A stretch of DNA of 64,000 nt from UBA11051 sp964390495 (GTDB lineage: Bacteria; Armatimonadota; Zipacnadia; Zipacnadales; UBA11051), in NCBI GenBank assembly GCA_964390495.1, contig CAYMIN010000007.1, positions 1 through 64,000 on the forward strand. Reading direction: 5' to 3'. The position numbers were made by a program, and so were the translations under genes. Each line of letters starts with the position of its first letter. The stretch's first letter is position 1. A model generated the notes under the pieces. It did not search any database, was not told the origin of the DNA, and saw only the letters and a program-made list of their open reading frames with translations. Shown here in pieces: positions 31,614-40,063 of the stretch.

Positions 31614-32141
31614 TTGCCAATCTTGCGCAGACCCTCACATCGGGGAGCCGGCAGCCTGAAGCTGATACTGCTAGTCGGTATCACGGCGGTGCTCAGCGCC
31701 GGCGGCGTATATCTGCTCTACGGGCAGCCGGTGTACGAGGATGCCGACGAGGCTGTCCACAAGGATGCCGCCGAGCCCTCGGCCTCTCCGGCGGTGGTTT
31801 ATAACCTCGGCAATTTCCTGGTCAATGTCCGGACCGATGGCGAGCTGCGTTACCTGCGCGTGGAGGTGGCCGCCGGTATCAGAGGCTATCATGTTGCAGA
31901 AGCCGGCGGCGGTCACGGCGAACATGGCGGCGGCGATGACGAGCTGCCCTCCCTGAGGTCGGAAGACGAGGCCGTGGCCCGCGATCTTGTCGTCAGGATA
32001 CTCTCCGATGCCAGCTTCACCAGCCTGCGCACCGCCGCAGGGCGCGCGCAAGCCAAGACCCACATCAAGCAGGCCTTGGATGAGATGCTGGAGGAAGCTC
32101 AAGTGGAGAGCGTCCTGTTTCTAGCATTCGTCATGCAATGA
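31614..32141 (+). CDS. fliL: Flagellar basal-body protein FliL
   Basis: 175 aa from TTG with AGGAGG upstream. One transmembrane helix (LKLILLVGITAVLSAGGVYLLYG), then YNLGNFLVNVRTDGELRYLRVEVAAGI and DLVVRILSDASFTSLRTAAGRAQAKTHIKQALDEML, the stomatin-like FliL domain, ending FLAFVMQ. FliL rings surround the stator. An insert rich in Gly and His (GGGHGEHGGGDDE, about residues 99-111) lies in the middle of the domain. The motA-motB-fliL order is standard. Confidence 0.9.
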   Translation: MPILRRPSHRGAGSLKLILLVGITAVLSAGGVYLLYGQPVYEDADEAVHKDAAEPSASPAVVYNLGNFLVNVRTDGELRYLRVEVAAGIRGYHVAEAGGGHGEHGGGDDELPSLRSEDEAVARDLVVRILSDASFTSLRTAAGRAQAKTHIKQALDEMLEEAQVESVLFLAFVMQ

Positions 32142-32245
32142 CGAACAAGGGGACAGAGCTTCCTTCATTCTGATTCACAAACACGTGGCTCGGCCAGACC
32201 TGCGTTCCGTACCTGTTTAGCGGATTCAGCCGGTTAACCTCTGAC

Positions 32246-32332
32246 GCGTAGCTCGGCCTGCCCTGAGCTTGGCGAAGGGCAGGTGGGAACTGAGGATGCG
32301 CAGCATGCTCAATTCCCAGCTTCCAGCCCGAG
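32246..32332. repeat. Composite nested-hairpin repeat before fliN
   Basis: GCGTAGCTCGG and CTTCCAGCCCGAG outer arms surround CCTGCCCTGAGCTTGGCGA with its pairing GGGCAGG, then a GGGAA ... TTCCC stem holding GATGCGCAGCATG. The same layout as 29500-29572 with a different inner hairpin. Confidence 0.6.
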
Positions 32333-32362
32333 GGTTATGTGAGAAAGTGAGGTCGTCGTGGC

Positions 32363-32917
32363 ATGTCGGCACAAGAGGAGCAGCCTTTAGCAGAAAGCGA
32401 AGCCGGCACAGGAGCCGACGACCAGCCGGCCGAGGCAGCCGCCGAGGTGGCCCCGGATACCGCAGTGGAGACTGAGCAACAGGCCGCAGACGAGGCGCTG
32501 CCCGACTGGGCCGTCAGACAGTTGCAGGCGGCCGAGGGTCCTACGAACGAGGCCGCTCAAGCCTCACCTCACACCCAAGGCCCCGAACTGCAGGCGCAGG
32601 CCGGCCCAGCCGATGCTGCAGTGCAGGCGGCTGGCTCCGCCGCGCTTGACCCGGAGATGGCGGAGCAGGCCAAGCATAGCGCGCCCAATCTCGAACTGAT
32701 GCTGGATTTGCCGCTGGATGTGACGGTCGAGCTAGGCCGCGCCGACCTGCCTCTGGCCCACGTGCTGGCGCTGAAGGCCGGCTCAGTCATCCAGCTTGAC
32801 CGCCTCCCCGGTGAGCCGCTCGATCTGCTGGTCAACGGCCAATTAGTCGCGCGCGGGGAGATAGTGGTGCTCAACGACACCTTCGCCTTCCGCATCACCG
32901 ACCTGATCGACTCTTGA
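32363..32917 (+). CDS. fliN: Flagellar motor switch protein FliN
   Basis: 184 aa. The last 75 residues (LELMLDLPLDVTVELGRADLPLAHVLALKAGSVIQLDRLPGEPLDLLVNGQLVARGEIVVLNDTFAFRITDLI) are a SpoA domain with the FliN pattern. The first 105 residues are an acidic Ala-Glu-Gln region, much longer than in common FliN and without a CheC-like phosphatase domain, so it is not FliY. It forms the base of the C ring and docks FliH. It is last in the motA-motB-fliL-fliN run. Confidence 0.92.
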   Translation: MSAQEEQPLAESEAGTGADDQPAEAAAEVAPDTAVETEQQAADEALPDWAVRQLQAAEGPTNEAAQASPHTQGPELQAQAGPADAAVQAAGSAALDPEMAEQAKHSAPNLELMLDLPLDVTVELGRADLPLAHVLALKAGSVIQLDRLPGEPLDLLVNGQLVARGEIVVLNDTFAFRITDLIDS

Positions 32918-32943
32918 GAGATTCAGGCAGCGGCTGGGGTAAC

Positions 32944-32977
32944 CCAAAAAGAAACGGGCGGCTGCTAGGCCGCCCGT
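32944..32977 (-). terminator. Terminator (minus) for the pilin-like gene
   Basis: ACGGGCGGC / GCCGCCCGT stem at 32954-32977; on the minus strand it is followed by TTTCTTTTTGG. It faces fliN and ends the gene at 33009, and may act in both directions. Confidence 0.65.
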
Positions 32978-33008
32978 TGCCTGATTGCAGGCGCAGAAAC
33001 CAGTATGC

Positions 33009-33665
33009 CTACTCCATCTCTATTGTAGTCAGCCAGTCGCCTGAAGCCGGGTCCAGCGCCTCCGGCTTGAGCCACTTGGTGTGCCCGTCAATGAAGCCGT
33101 AGTTGGCGCCGTCGTTATGCCGTTTGGCCCAGCCGGTCGGCACCCACGGGTCAACCGTGCTGTTGCCTTGGGCGTGTGAGCCGTCGCTTTCGGTAATCAG
33201 GATGCAGGCCGAAGGCGCCTCCACTTGTGCCAGCGACACGCCGGTATAAGGCGAGTGCATTCCCGCAGCCGGCCCGTCCTCCCAGTGCGCCACATTCATG
33301 GCATAGCCGGCGTTCTGCCCGAAGTCATTCCAGGAGCCGTCGAAGGGGCTACTGGTAATCTTCTTACTGGGGCAGAAGAACAGTTGGGTGTTTTTCACAT
33401 AGGGCCGGATCATGCCGCGCCAGGTCGCATCCCCGGCATCCTCGTCGCCGCTGGCGTTGGAGTCCAGGTCATCGTGCGGCAGGAGTTCGTCATAGTCCTG
33501 GGCGTACATCAGCGCCGCCAGCATTAACTGCTTGACATTGGACAGACAGTTGCTCTGTCGGGCCTTCTCCCGCGCCCGCGCGAATACCGGGAAAAGGATG
33601 GCAGCCAGGATCGCAATAATCGCAATGACTACCAGGAGTTCGATCAACGTAAAGCCTTTACGCAT
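33009..33665 (-). CDS. Pilin-like secreted protein, copy 1 of a tandem pair
   Basis: 218 aa. MRKGFTLIELLVVIAIIAILAAILFPVFARAREKARQSNCLSNVKQ is a prepilin leader and helix in the style of Armatimonadota. Later YAQDYDELLPHDD, a FFCPSKK motif and GANYGFIDGHTKWLKPE. GGGAGG precedes the ATG. It is closely similar to the next gene over the first 60 residues and in layout, so the two are recent duplicates. Localisation would be membrane-anchored or in a pseudopilus after prepilin peptidase processing. Confidence 0.8.
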   Translation of the reverse strand: MRKGFTLIELLVVIAIIAILAAILFPVFARAREKARQSNCLSNVKQLMLAALMYAQDYDELLPHDDLDSNASGDEDAGDATWRGMIRPYVKNTQLFFCPSKKITSSPFDGSWNDFGQNAGYAMNVAHWEDGPAAGMHSPYTGVSLAQVEAPSACILITESDGSHAQGNSTVDPWVPTGWAKRHNDGANYGFIDGHTKWLKPEALDPASGDWLTTIEME

Positions 33666-33766
33666 CAGTAACTCGCCTCCCTAAATGTTTGCTACGCACC
33701 TTCCGACCTGCGTTCTCTTGCGGTTACATAGTATAGTATGCCCGATTGCGCTAAAAGTCAATCCTG

Positions 33767-33798
33767 GAAAAAACACGGGCGACCCGAAGGCCGCCCGT
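33767..33798 (-). terminator. Terminator (minus) for the second pilin-like gene
   Basis: Minus strand: ACGGGCGGCC, TTCG loop, GGTCGCCCGT, then GTTTTTT. A TTCG tetraloop and U tract make it convincing. Confidence 0.75.
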
Positions 33799-33829
33799 TG
33801 CAGACTTGCATACAAGAGAGGTAGTCTCA

Positions 33830-34477
33830 CTACTCGATCTCGATGCTCATCAACGAATCGCCGCTGGCCTTGTCCACCACATCAGGCTTCAGCCACTTGC
33901 CATGACCGTCAACGAAGGCATAGTTGGCGCCGTCGTTGTGGCGCTTGCCGTAGCTGGCGCTCGGCTGCCAGCCGCGGTCATTGGTCTCGCAACCGATTTC
34001 GTGGGTGCCGTCGCTCTCCAGGAATAGGATACAAGAGGCAGTGTCCTCCACCCTGGCCAGCGCCTGGCCGAACGGTGGTGTCGGCGAGCCGGAGGTCCAG
34101 TGGCAGACATTGATGGCATAGCCGGCGTTTTCGCCGTAATCCGCGCCCCCATCGAAGACACTACTGGTCATTTTCTTGCTGGGGCAGAAGAAGATCTGTT
34201 GGTTCTTGCAGTAGGGAAGCACTACCGAGCGCCAGGTGGTATCCCCGGCACCCTCGTCGCCGCTGGCATCGGTGTCATAGTCCTCGTAGGGCAGCAGTTC
34301 GTCATAGTCCTGGGCATACATCAGCGCAGCCAGTCCCAACTGCTTGAGGTTGGACAGACAGTTGCTCTGTCGGGCCTTTTCCCGGGCGCGCGCGAATACC
34401 GGGAAAAGGATGGCAGCCAGGATCGCGATAATCGCAATGACTACCAGGAGTTCGATCAACGTAAAGCCTTTACGCAT
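33830..34477 (-). CDS. Pilin-like secreted protein, copy 2 of a tandem pair
   Basis: 215 aa from ATG 34477 (GGAGG upstream); an in-frame ATG at 34528 is too long. It has the same leader as copy 1 and keeps YAQDYDELLPYEDYD, FFCPSKKMTSSVFDGG and GANYAFVDGHGKWLKPDVVDKASGDSL. The surfaces between these anchors differ, so the copies have diverged in their exposed parts. Function unknown. Confidence 0.8.
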   Translation of the reverse strand: MRKGFTLIELLVVIAIIAILAAILFPVFARAREKARQSNCLSNLKQLGLAALMYAQDYDELLPYEDYDTDASGDEGAGDTTWRSVVLPYCKNQQIFFCPSKKMTSSVFDGGADYGENAGYAINVCHWTSGSPTPPFGQALARVEDTASCILFLESDGTHEIGCETNDRGWQPSASYGKRHNDGANYAFVDGHGKWLKPDVVDKASGDSLMSIEIE

Positions 34478-34941
34478 TCCGGAACGCCTCCTCTGGAAAT
34501 ATGTTGTTGTACATACCCCGCCCGCCACACAGCGGTAGCGGTGACTGCATTATACACACCGCACCAGCACTAATCAACCCATTCTTACCCGTTCTTGGCA
34601 CCCCGCAAACAAGAAAAGGCCGGAACGCGGCCTAGCTTGGCGAGTACTTGACAGTTTCTTGGTCGTTTGGAGGGGCCGAATGGATGGCCTGAGCGAAGCG
34701 AGGGCCGGGACCCATCCGGCCCAAGACGTGTGACGCTGGCCTCGCCTATTACCAAGAATGGCTCACCACCTACCGCAAATCGCGTGAGTACAGTTCCTGC
34801 CCGACTCGCTAGCCGTTGCCTCAATACTGCCTGCCTTTTTTCGCAGATTTCCTCTTCTCTAGCAAAAAAGGAGGAGGGGCAGAGCTACCGGACGAACCCT
34901 CAGATTCCGCAGGTATCTGCAAACAAGGAGGCGTTGGTGCA
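34478..34941. other. Gap with hairpins, no gene recognised
   Basis: A GGCCGGAACGCGGCC hairpin at about 34619-34633 and a palindromic repeat at about 34668-34722 (GGAGGGGCCGAATGG ... CCATCCGGCCC with an inner CCTGAGCGAAGCGAGG) related to 20281-20342. No supported promoter or ORF. Confidence 0.4.
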
Positions 34942-35154
34942 ATGCCAGCCAAGCAGGAGATGTTGAACCCCGGCCAGAAGGCGCCGCGCGCCGGGACCTA
35001 TGAAGTGGTCGGCGCGCGCGGGGCCAAGACCGGACGAACCGCCCAGGCCAAGCGCGGAAGCTCCCTGCCGCCGACACCCAAAAAGGGCCAGAAGTATGTC
35101 TTTGTGCCCAAGCCCAAAGCCGCCAAGAAGAAAACTACCAGGAAGAAGAAATAG
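34942..35154 (+). CDS. YjzC-like small protein
   Basis: 70 aa from ATG 34942 with AAGGAGG 10 nt upstream. Core LNPGQKAPRAGTYEVVGARGAKTG ... SSLPPTPKKGQKYVFV is close to the small YjzC family, whose function is unknown. The last 15 residues are a Lys-rich tail (PKAAKKKTTRKKK) absent in short homologues, which could bind nucleic acid or wall polymers. It stands alone between pilin-like genes and the fliO operon. Confidence 0.6.
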   Translation: MPAKQEMLNPGQKAPRAGTYEVVGARGAKTGRTAQAKRGSSLPPTPKKGQKYVFVPKPKAAKKKTTRKKK

Positions 35155-35312
35155 CCGACCGGGCTACTAGCTGCGCCCGTAGCTATCGCCCTCAATTCAT
35201 AGCCTTGCAGCCTACACTACTCCCGTTGCTGGAGGCCAGAGCGGTGGCGGCCCGGGCCTAGCATGGCGGGTGCTACCGGCGGCTCTGCCAGCGCCTACAG
35301 CGGCTCGGCGGG

Positions 35313-35328
35313 CGGCATACAAATTGCT
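35313..35328 (+). promoter_or_regulatory. Sigma-54-like promoter for fliO-P-Q-R
   Basis: CGGCATACAAATTGCT: GGCA and TTGCT with exact GG-N10-GC spacing. Predicted start about 35340, 30 nt before fliO. Confidence 0.6.
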
Positions 35329-35369
35329 GTTGATAGGGCATCTGAGGACTGTTCAAGGGGGACTGTCAG

Positions 35370-36095
35370 ATGCTCTGTCTGCCTTACCTCGGCCCACTCA
35401 TTAGGTCGCATCCCGCCTCCAACCTGTTGCTCGTGACGTTCGCCACAGCTTTGTTACTCATTACCCTCACCCCCTCAGGCGTATCGGCCCAGACCGACGC
35501 TGTTGATTCCGATGAATGGTTGCCGGCCTCGCAGCCACAACCGCAAGCCCTTTCCCGGACCGGCAATGACATCGTCTCGGTATCGCTCACCGATCTGCTC
35601 AGCAAGCTGGCGCTGATCGGGGTACTGATCTATGCAGCGATATGGGGCTTGAAGCAATGGCAGGGCCGGACTCTCCCGACACCGCCGGGCAGCAATAGCG
35701 GACTGCTACGGGTTCGCGAGCGGCTGTCTCTGGGTCCCAATACCCGGCTTCACATCGTCCAGTTCGGCTCCCGCAACCTGCTGATTGCCACGGTCGGCGA
35801 TCGGGTGACGCTGCTCACCGGCAACTCGGCCTCGGAGATGGAGGCGGAGACGAGCCGCGCAGCCGCTGCCGAGCAGCAACTGCAAGTGGGGGACACCTCC
35901 TCGCTGCCCAGGCAGGCTCCCGACAGCTACTTATCGGGGGACCTCAACGGCTATGGCGGCACCGGCCAGTACCAGCGTCAGAGCTACGATGCCAATGGCG
36001 CGCGGGTGCGGGCCGAGAACTTCCGCCGCACCGCCGACTGGGAGAGCCGCCGCGATGCCCTGGTGCGCGCCCTCCAGGAGAGTGTGGAGTCGTAG
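35370..36095 (+). CDS. fliO: Flagellar biosynthesis protein FliO
   Basis: 241 aa. N-terminal hydrophobic segment (LLLVTFATALLLITLTPSGVSAQ) may be a signal peptide, and a second helix LTDLLSKLALIGVLIYAAIWGLKQWQG is the FliO membrane span. GLLRVRERLSLGPNTRLHIVQFGSRNLLIATVGDRVTLL is the FliO cytoplasmic signature. FliO helps FliP oligomerise. The tail of about 90 residues is polar. The stop is followed at once by the fliP ATG. Confidence 0.85.
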   Translation: MLCLPYLGPLIRSHPASNLLLVTFATALLLITLTPSGVSAQTDAVDSDEWLPASQPQPQALSRTGNDIVSVSLTDLLSKLALIGVLIYAAIWGLKQWQGRTLPTPPGSNSGLLRVRERLSLGPNTRLHIVQFGSRNLLIATVGDRVTLLTGNSASEMEAETSRAAAAEQQLQVGDTSSLPRQAPDSYLSGDLNGYGGTGQYQRQSYDANGARVRAENFRRTADWESRRDALVRALQESVES

Positions 36096-36935
36096 ATGTC
36101 AGGCTCCCGCCGTCACCCAGTTCGCTCTGGGCTAGGCGCTTCCGCCCAGGAGCCGGATTTCTCGGCTGCGCCTTCCCATCATCCTGCCTATCTGGCCCTC
36201 GGGCTGGGATTGCTCTGCCTGTTAGGGGTCGCGGCTGCGGCACGCGCCCAGGCCCCGCCGACGGTGCCGAAGTTGCCTGCCGAGATGCTAGGGGAGGCCC
36301 AGCCCCAGGAGCTGGTGCTGGCCCTGCGCATCGTCATCGGCCTGGCGGTGCTCTCGCTGGCTCCGGCCCTGCTGATGATGTTCACCGCCTTTACCCGCAT
36401 CGTCATCGTGCTGGGCTTTTTGCGCCAGGCCCTCGGCGTCCAGCAAACGCCCCCCAACGCGGTGCTCATCGGCCTGGCCCTATTCCTGACCTTCTTCGTC
36501 ATGCAGCCGGTCTGGCAAACGGTCAACCAGCAGGCTGTCAGCCCCTACCTGGCCGGCAAAATCAAGTATCAGCAGGCCATCGAGCTCGGCGCGGCGCCGC
36601 TGTGCGATTTCATGCTCCGTCAGACCCGCGAGAAGGACCTGGCGCTGTTCGTCAAGATGGCTCGCATCGCCAGGCCGCAGAACGCCGCCGACCTGCCCTT
36701 CTACGTGATCATGCCCGCCTTCGTCATTAGCGAGCTCAAGTCGGCTTTTCAGCTCGCTTTTGTCATTTACATTCCGTTCTTGGTGATAGACCTGGTGGTA
36801 GCCAGTTCGCTGATGAGCATGGGCATGTTCATGTTGCCGCCGGTGATGATTTCGCTGCCTTTCAAGATCCTGCTCTTTGTGATGATAGACGGCTGGTACC
36901 TGCTGGTGAAGTCGGTGGTCTTGAGCTTCCACTAG
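36096..36935 (+). CDS. fliP: Flagellar export gate protein FliP
   Basis: 279 aa. After an N-terminal signal-like segment ending about residue 50 come four membrane spans. SLAPALLMMFTAFTRIVIVLGFLRQALGVQQTPPNAVLIGLALFLTFFVM and the C-terminal LPFYVIMPAFVISELKSAFQLAFVIYIPFLVIDLVVASSLMSMGMFMLPPVMISLPFKILLFVM are FliP signatures. It forms the five-fold core of the export gate with FliQ and FliR. Confidence 0.96.
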   Translation: MSGSRRHPVRSGLGASAQEPDFSAAPSHHPAYLALGLGLLCLLGVAAAARAQAPPTVPKLPAEMLGEAQPQELVLALRIVIGLAVLSLAPALLMMFTAFTRIVIVLGFLRQALGVQQTPPNAVLIGLALFLTFFVMQPVWQTVNQQAVSPYLAGKIKYQQAIELGAAPLCDFMLRQTREKDLALFVKMARIARPQNAADLPFYVIMPAFVISELKSAFQLAFVIYIPFLVIDLVVASSLMSMGMFMLPPVMISLPFKILLFVMIDGWYLLVKSVVLSFH

Positions 36936-36963
36936 TGCAACGCTGTCGCAAGGGACACCAAGC

Positions 36964-37233
36964 ATGACTGACACGATTGTACTGGAGCTGCTGCGGCAGA
37001 CCTTCTGGGTCTCGCTGAAGATGGCCGGACCGGTGCTGGGCACGGCCCTGGTCGTCGGTGTCGGCATCGGCATTTTCCAGGCCATCACCCAGATTCAGGA
37101 GATGACGCTGACCTTCGTGCCGAAGGCCATTGCCATTGCTGCGGTGGTGCTGTTTTTCGGGTCGTGGATGATGGAAACGATGGTAATCTTCGCCACCAAC
37201 CTGTTCGAGCGCATGCCGGACCTGGTCAGATAG
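36964..37233 (+). CDS. fliQ: Flagellar export gate protein FliQ
   Basis: 89 aa, the usual length. Two membrane helices with VLELLRQTFWVSLKMAGPVLGTALVVGVGIGIFQAITQIQEMTLTFVPK, the FliQ signature. It follows fliP by 28 nt. The gap to fliR contains a palindromic repeat element. Confidence 0.95.
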   Translation: MTDTIVLELLRQTFWVSLKMAGPVLGTALVVGVGIGIFQAITQIQEMTLTFVPKAIAIAAVVLFFGSWMMETMVIFATNLFERMPDLVR

Positions 37234-37284
37234 AACCAGGAGCGGATAGCCCGGCGGAGCTTGCGGCCTTATAGCACACCGCTG

Positions 37285-37347
37285 TCCTGGACGACAGGCA
37301 TCCCTGCCTGTCGAGATCCGGACAGCCAAGGATGGCTGTCCTCCAGG
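37285..37347. repeat. Three-arm palindromic repeat between fliQ and fliR
   Basis: Outer CCTGGA/TCCAGG stem enclosing two hairpins: GACAGGCATCCCTGCCTGTC and GGACAGCCAAGGATGGCTGT(CC). Together these would fold as a three-way junction in RNA or a cruciform in DNA. A second complete copy is at 26509-26592 and fragments lie near 28036 and 46889. Confidence 0.7.
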
Positions 37348-37351
37348 TTGT

Positions 37352-38200
37352 TTGACTGCTCCTGGCCTGCCGACAATTCGCACAGGTGCTCACGACAAGG
37401 AAAGGAGACGACGGCGGCTGTTTGACGCGATTGTGGCTTGCATATTCGTCTGGCTGCTGGCGGCGGTGCGGATTGTGGGCATCGTCGCTTTTGCGCCGGC
37501 GTTTTCGGCCCGCGCGGTGCCTACGGCGGTGCGTCTGTATCTGGCGCTGGCGTTAGGGGCGGTGCTGGGCGCGCAGGTCTCGGCCGGCCGGGTGCTGCCC
37601 TGCCTCAATCTCGGCTCGTATGTGGTAGCCATCTGCGCCGAACTGGCTTTCGGGGCCGTCATCGGTTTCGGCTTGTCTCTGCTTTTCGAGGCGGTACGCT
37701 TTGCCGGGGAGGCGCTGGATGTGCAGGTCGGTCTCAGCCAGGCCACCGCCCTCGACCCGGCTACCGAGAATCAGACTGCCATCATCTCCCGGGCCTACTA
37801 CTTTATGGCCCTGGTGCTGTTTCTGCAGCTTGACGGCCATCACTGGCTGCTGGCCGGTCTCAGCCGCAGCTTCGAGCTGATCCCCATCGGCGCGCCCGCG
37901 TATCAAGCCGGCGTTGCCAAGCTGATGATCAGCCTGGTAGGCAGCATCTTCTCAGTGGGCTTGCGCCTGGCCGCGCCGGTGATGGCCGCGGTCTTCCTCA
38001 CCGATCTGGCTTTCGGCTTCATCGCCCGCGTGGTGCCGCAGATGAACGTCTTTTTGGTGGGGATTCCGGCCAAGCTGTTGGTGGGGCTGGCGGTGTTATC
38101 CCTATCGGCCCCGCTGTTGCTTTATACCGCCGCCCAGCTAGTCACCGACCTGCAGGACTATATCGGGGTATTTGTGCGGGTGCTGGCAGGGGCCGGCTAG
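37352..38200 (+). CDS. fliR: Flagellar export gate protein FliR
   Basis: Up to 282 aa. Six hydrophobic spans, with LLAAVRIVGIVAFAPAFSARAVPTAVRLYLALALGAVLG and FGAVIGFGLSLLFEAVRFAGEALDVQVGLSQATALDP, both FliR signatures, and FGFIARVVPQMNVFLVGIPAKLLVGLAVLS near the end. The start is uncertain: TTG 37352 directly follows the repeat, while AAGGAAAGGAG at about 37399-37408 suggests a start near 37420-37432. The conserved part begins only after residue 25, so the shorter form is plausible. Confidence 0.92.
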   Translation: MTAPGLPTIRTGAHDKERRRRRLFDAIVACIFVWLLAAVRIVGIVAFAPAFSARAVPTAVRLYLALALGAVLGAQVSAGRVLPCLNLGSYVVAICAELAFGAVIGFGLSLLFEAVRFAGEALDVQVGLSQATALDPATENQTAIISRAYYFMALVLFLQLDGHHWLLAGLSRSFELIPIGAPAYQAGVAKLMISLVGSIFSVGLRLAAPVMAAVFLTDLAFGFIARVVPQMNVFLVGIPAKLLVGLAVLSLSAPLLLYTAAQLVTDLQDYIGVFVRVLAGAG

Positions 38201-38257
38201 GCCGGACGATTCACCCAACGCCTGGCTCGGGGCTTGCTGCCGGAAGTTGTTGCCTGG

Positions 38258-39493
38258 TCATTCTACGCCGTTGGCTGGTCGGACGAACGCGGCTACCATG
38301 GCCGAGGAGATCATCAGCATCGCGCCCATGATTACGAAGGGCCAGCGCAGCCCCAGCGCGGCGGTGACGAGGCCACCCACCAGCGGCCCTATCGCCATAC
38401 CCAGCGAGGAGGCCGACTGGCTGATGCCGTAGGACCGCCCGTACATATCCGAGGATACCGAGGAGCCGATAATCGAGTTGATCGAGGGGCTGGTCCCGCC
38501 GGCCGCCAGGCCCAGGCCGATACGCAGCCCGAAGAGCTGGGCCACGCTGTGCACCAGCGCATGTGGGAGGCTCAGCAGGCCGGAGAAGAAGGTAGTAGCG
38601 ACCAGGGTGCGCTTGTGGCCCAGGCGGTCACTGAGGCGCCCGACTACCACGGTGCTAACTCCGGCGGCCAGGCCGGTGATCCCCATCAGCAGGCCGACGA
38701 TGCCGGCCACCCTTACATCCGCGGCCAACTTCTCCACGAACAGGGGGAAGATCGGGGCGACGAAGCTGGCCGAGAAGCTGATGAAGAAGAACACACTCAG
38801 CAGCGCCAGCAGGCCCTTGCCGCCGAACGCCTGGCGCATCCCGTGATTGCCGTTCTCACAGTACTCAGGTGGTGTGAAGTTCTCCTGCACGAACAAGAGC
38901 ACTCCGACGCCGGCGGCAATCAGCATCATCCCGGCCGCCAGGAAGGGTATCCGGTAGCCCCATTCGTTGGCCATAAGCCCGCCCAGCCACGGCCCCAGGA
39001 AGCTGCCTGAGACCACTGCCATCTGCATCATCCCCAGGCTGTAGCCCAGCCGCTGGCGCGGCGTGATGCTGCAGACCAGGGTAGTCGAGGCGACCACGGT
39101 ACCGGCCAAACACCCCTGCAACATGCGCAGGGCCAGGAAAGCGTAGAGGCTGTGCACCTGAGCCATTATCAGCATTACCGCGCCCGCACCGAACATGGCC
39201 CGCTCCACCATCAGCTTGCGCCCGTGCCTGTCGGCAAGCGAGCCCCAGATCGGGGAGAAGATGCACAACATCAGCGGTGATAGAGCGTAGGTCAAACCCG
39301 ACCACAGCGGCACCTGCGTTTCGTTGAGGTTGCCCAGCTCGCGGATGAAAAACGGCAGAAACGGCATCACGAAGGAGAACCCGACGATGCTCATAAGCTG
39401 GGCGAACCACATCGTATAGAGGGTGCGCTGCCACGGCTCCACGCGCATGTGCATGGAGGCGGCCCTTGCTCTAAGCCTGGCTAGCTGCCGCAT
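38258..39493 (-). CDS. MFS transporter
   Basis: 411 aa with 12 predicted spans. After span 2 comes GSLADRHGRKLM (the MFS motif A), and in the second half VGRLSDRLGHKRTL. RMLQGCLAGTVVAST and GPWLGGLMANEWGYRIPF are typical of the DHA1 multidrug branch (MdtG/TetA-like). It exports an unknown small molecule in exchange for protons. Not flagellar; it faces fliR tail to tail. No regulator gene is adjacent. Confidence 0.85.
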   Translation of the reverse strand: MRQLARLRARAASMHMRVEPWQRTLYTMWFAQLMSIVGFSFVMPFLPFFIRELGNLNETQVPLWSGLTYALSPLMLCIFSPIWGSLADRHGRKLMVERAMFGAGAVMLIMAQVHSLYAFLALRMLQGCLAGTVVASTTLVCSITPRQRLGYSLGMMQMAVVSGSFLGPWLGGLMANEWGYRIPFLAAGMMLIAAGVGVLLFVQENFTPPEYCENGNHGMRQAFGGKGLLALLSVFFFISFSASFVAPIFPLFVEKLAADVRVAGIVGLLMGITGLAAGVSTVVVGRLSDRLGHKRTLVATTFFSGLLSLPHALVHSVAQLFGLRIGLGLAAGGTSPSINSIIGSSVSSDMYGRSYGISQSASSLGMAIGPLVGGLVTAALGLRWPFVIMGAMLMISSAMVAAFVRPANGVE

Positions 39494-39776
39494 ATTTAGA
39501 TTGCGCCTCGGCTCTTGGTGCTACCTAGTCTCTATCCGGGGCCATCCACGCAGGGGTATCACATCTGCAGCACCCGACGCCCGCCATCGCCGACGTCTCA
39601 TGACGGGGCCATTGCTGCTTTGGGGGCAATCGCGAGCTTTCCCGCAATAGACTGTGCCTGCAAGTGACCAGCGTCGGGTCTGTTCGCGCCCGTAACCGGT
39701 CCCTGCCTCCACATTTCCGCACACAATACTACCTTCCGCCGCGAATCGCAAGACCAACACTCGATTCTCGGCGTTT

Positions 39777-39944
39777 TCAGGCTTCAGACCTCGACGATCT
39801 CTCCCGGAGCCAGGGCTTGCCGCCGATGGTGCCGTGCCGCTCTTCGAGCAGTTGCGGGGTGCCCGGCGGCCAGCCGCTGCGGACTATATCTATAATCGCT
39901 TCCACGTCCTCTGCGGTGGCGGTCCGGTAGGTGACTTCACTCAT
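39777..39944 (-). pseudogene. Remnant of a GNAT acetyltransferase
   Basis: 55 aa from ATG 39944 with GGAGG upstream. TYRTATAEDVEAIIDIVRSGWPPGTPQLLEERHGTIGGKPWLRER is the first strand and helix of a GNAT domain followed by the H/F-G-x-IGG-x-PW phrase of some members. The acetyl-CoA site and everything after are missing. The following 280 nt hold no continuation in any frame that I could see. Likely a decayed gene. Confidence 0.5.
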
Positions 39945-40000
39945 GACTAACCCTCCATCTTCTGCCGCGTGGGTCGGGCTCCCCCCCGAGTCCATAACAT

Positions 40001-40020
40001 GGACAGGCGAGACGCCTGTC
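40001..40020. repeat. Copy of the ACAGGCGTCTCGCCTGT palindrome (intergenic)
   Basis: GGACAGGCGAGACGCCTGTC, the inverted form of the element found inside fliK and fliS. Confidence 0.7.
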
Positions 40021-40063
40021 GAATCACGCCCCTCCGACAGCCTCCCTGCCTGACATATTGCTC

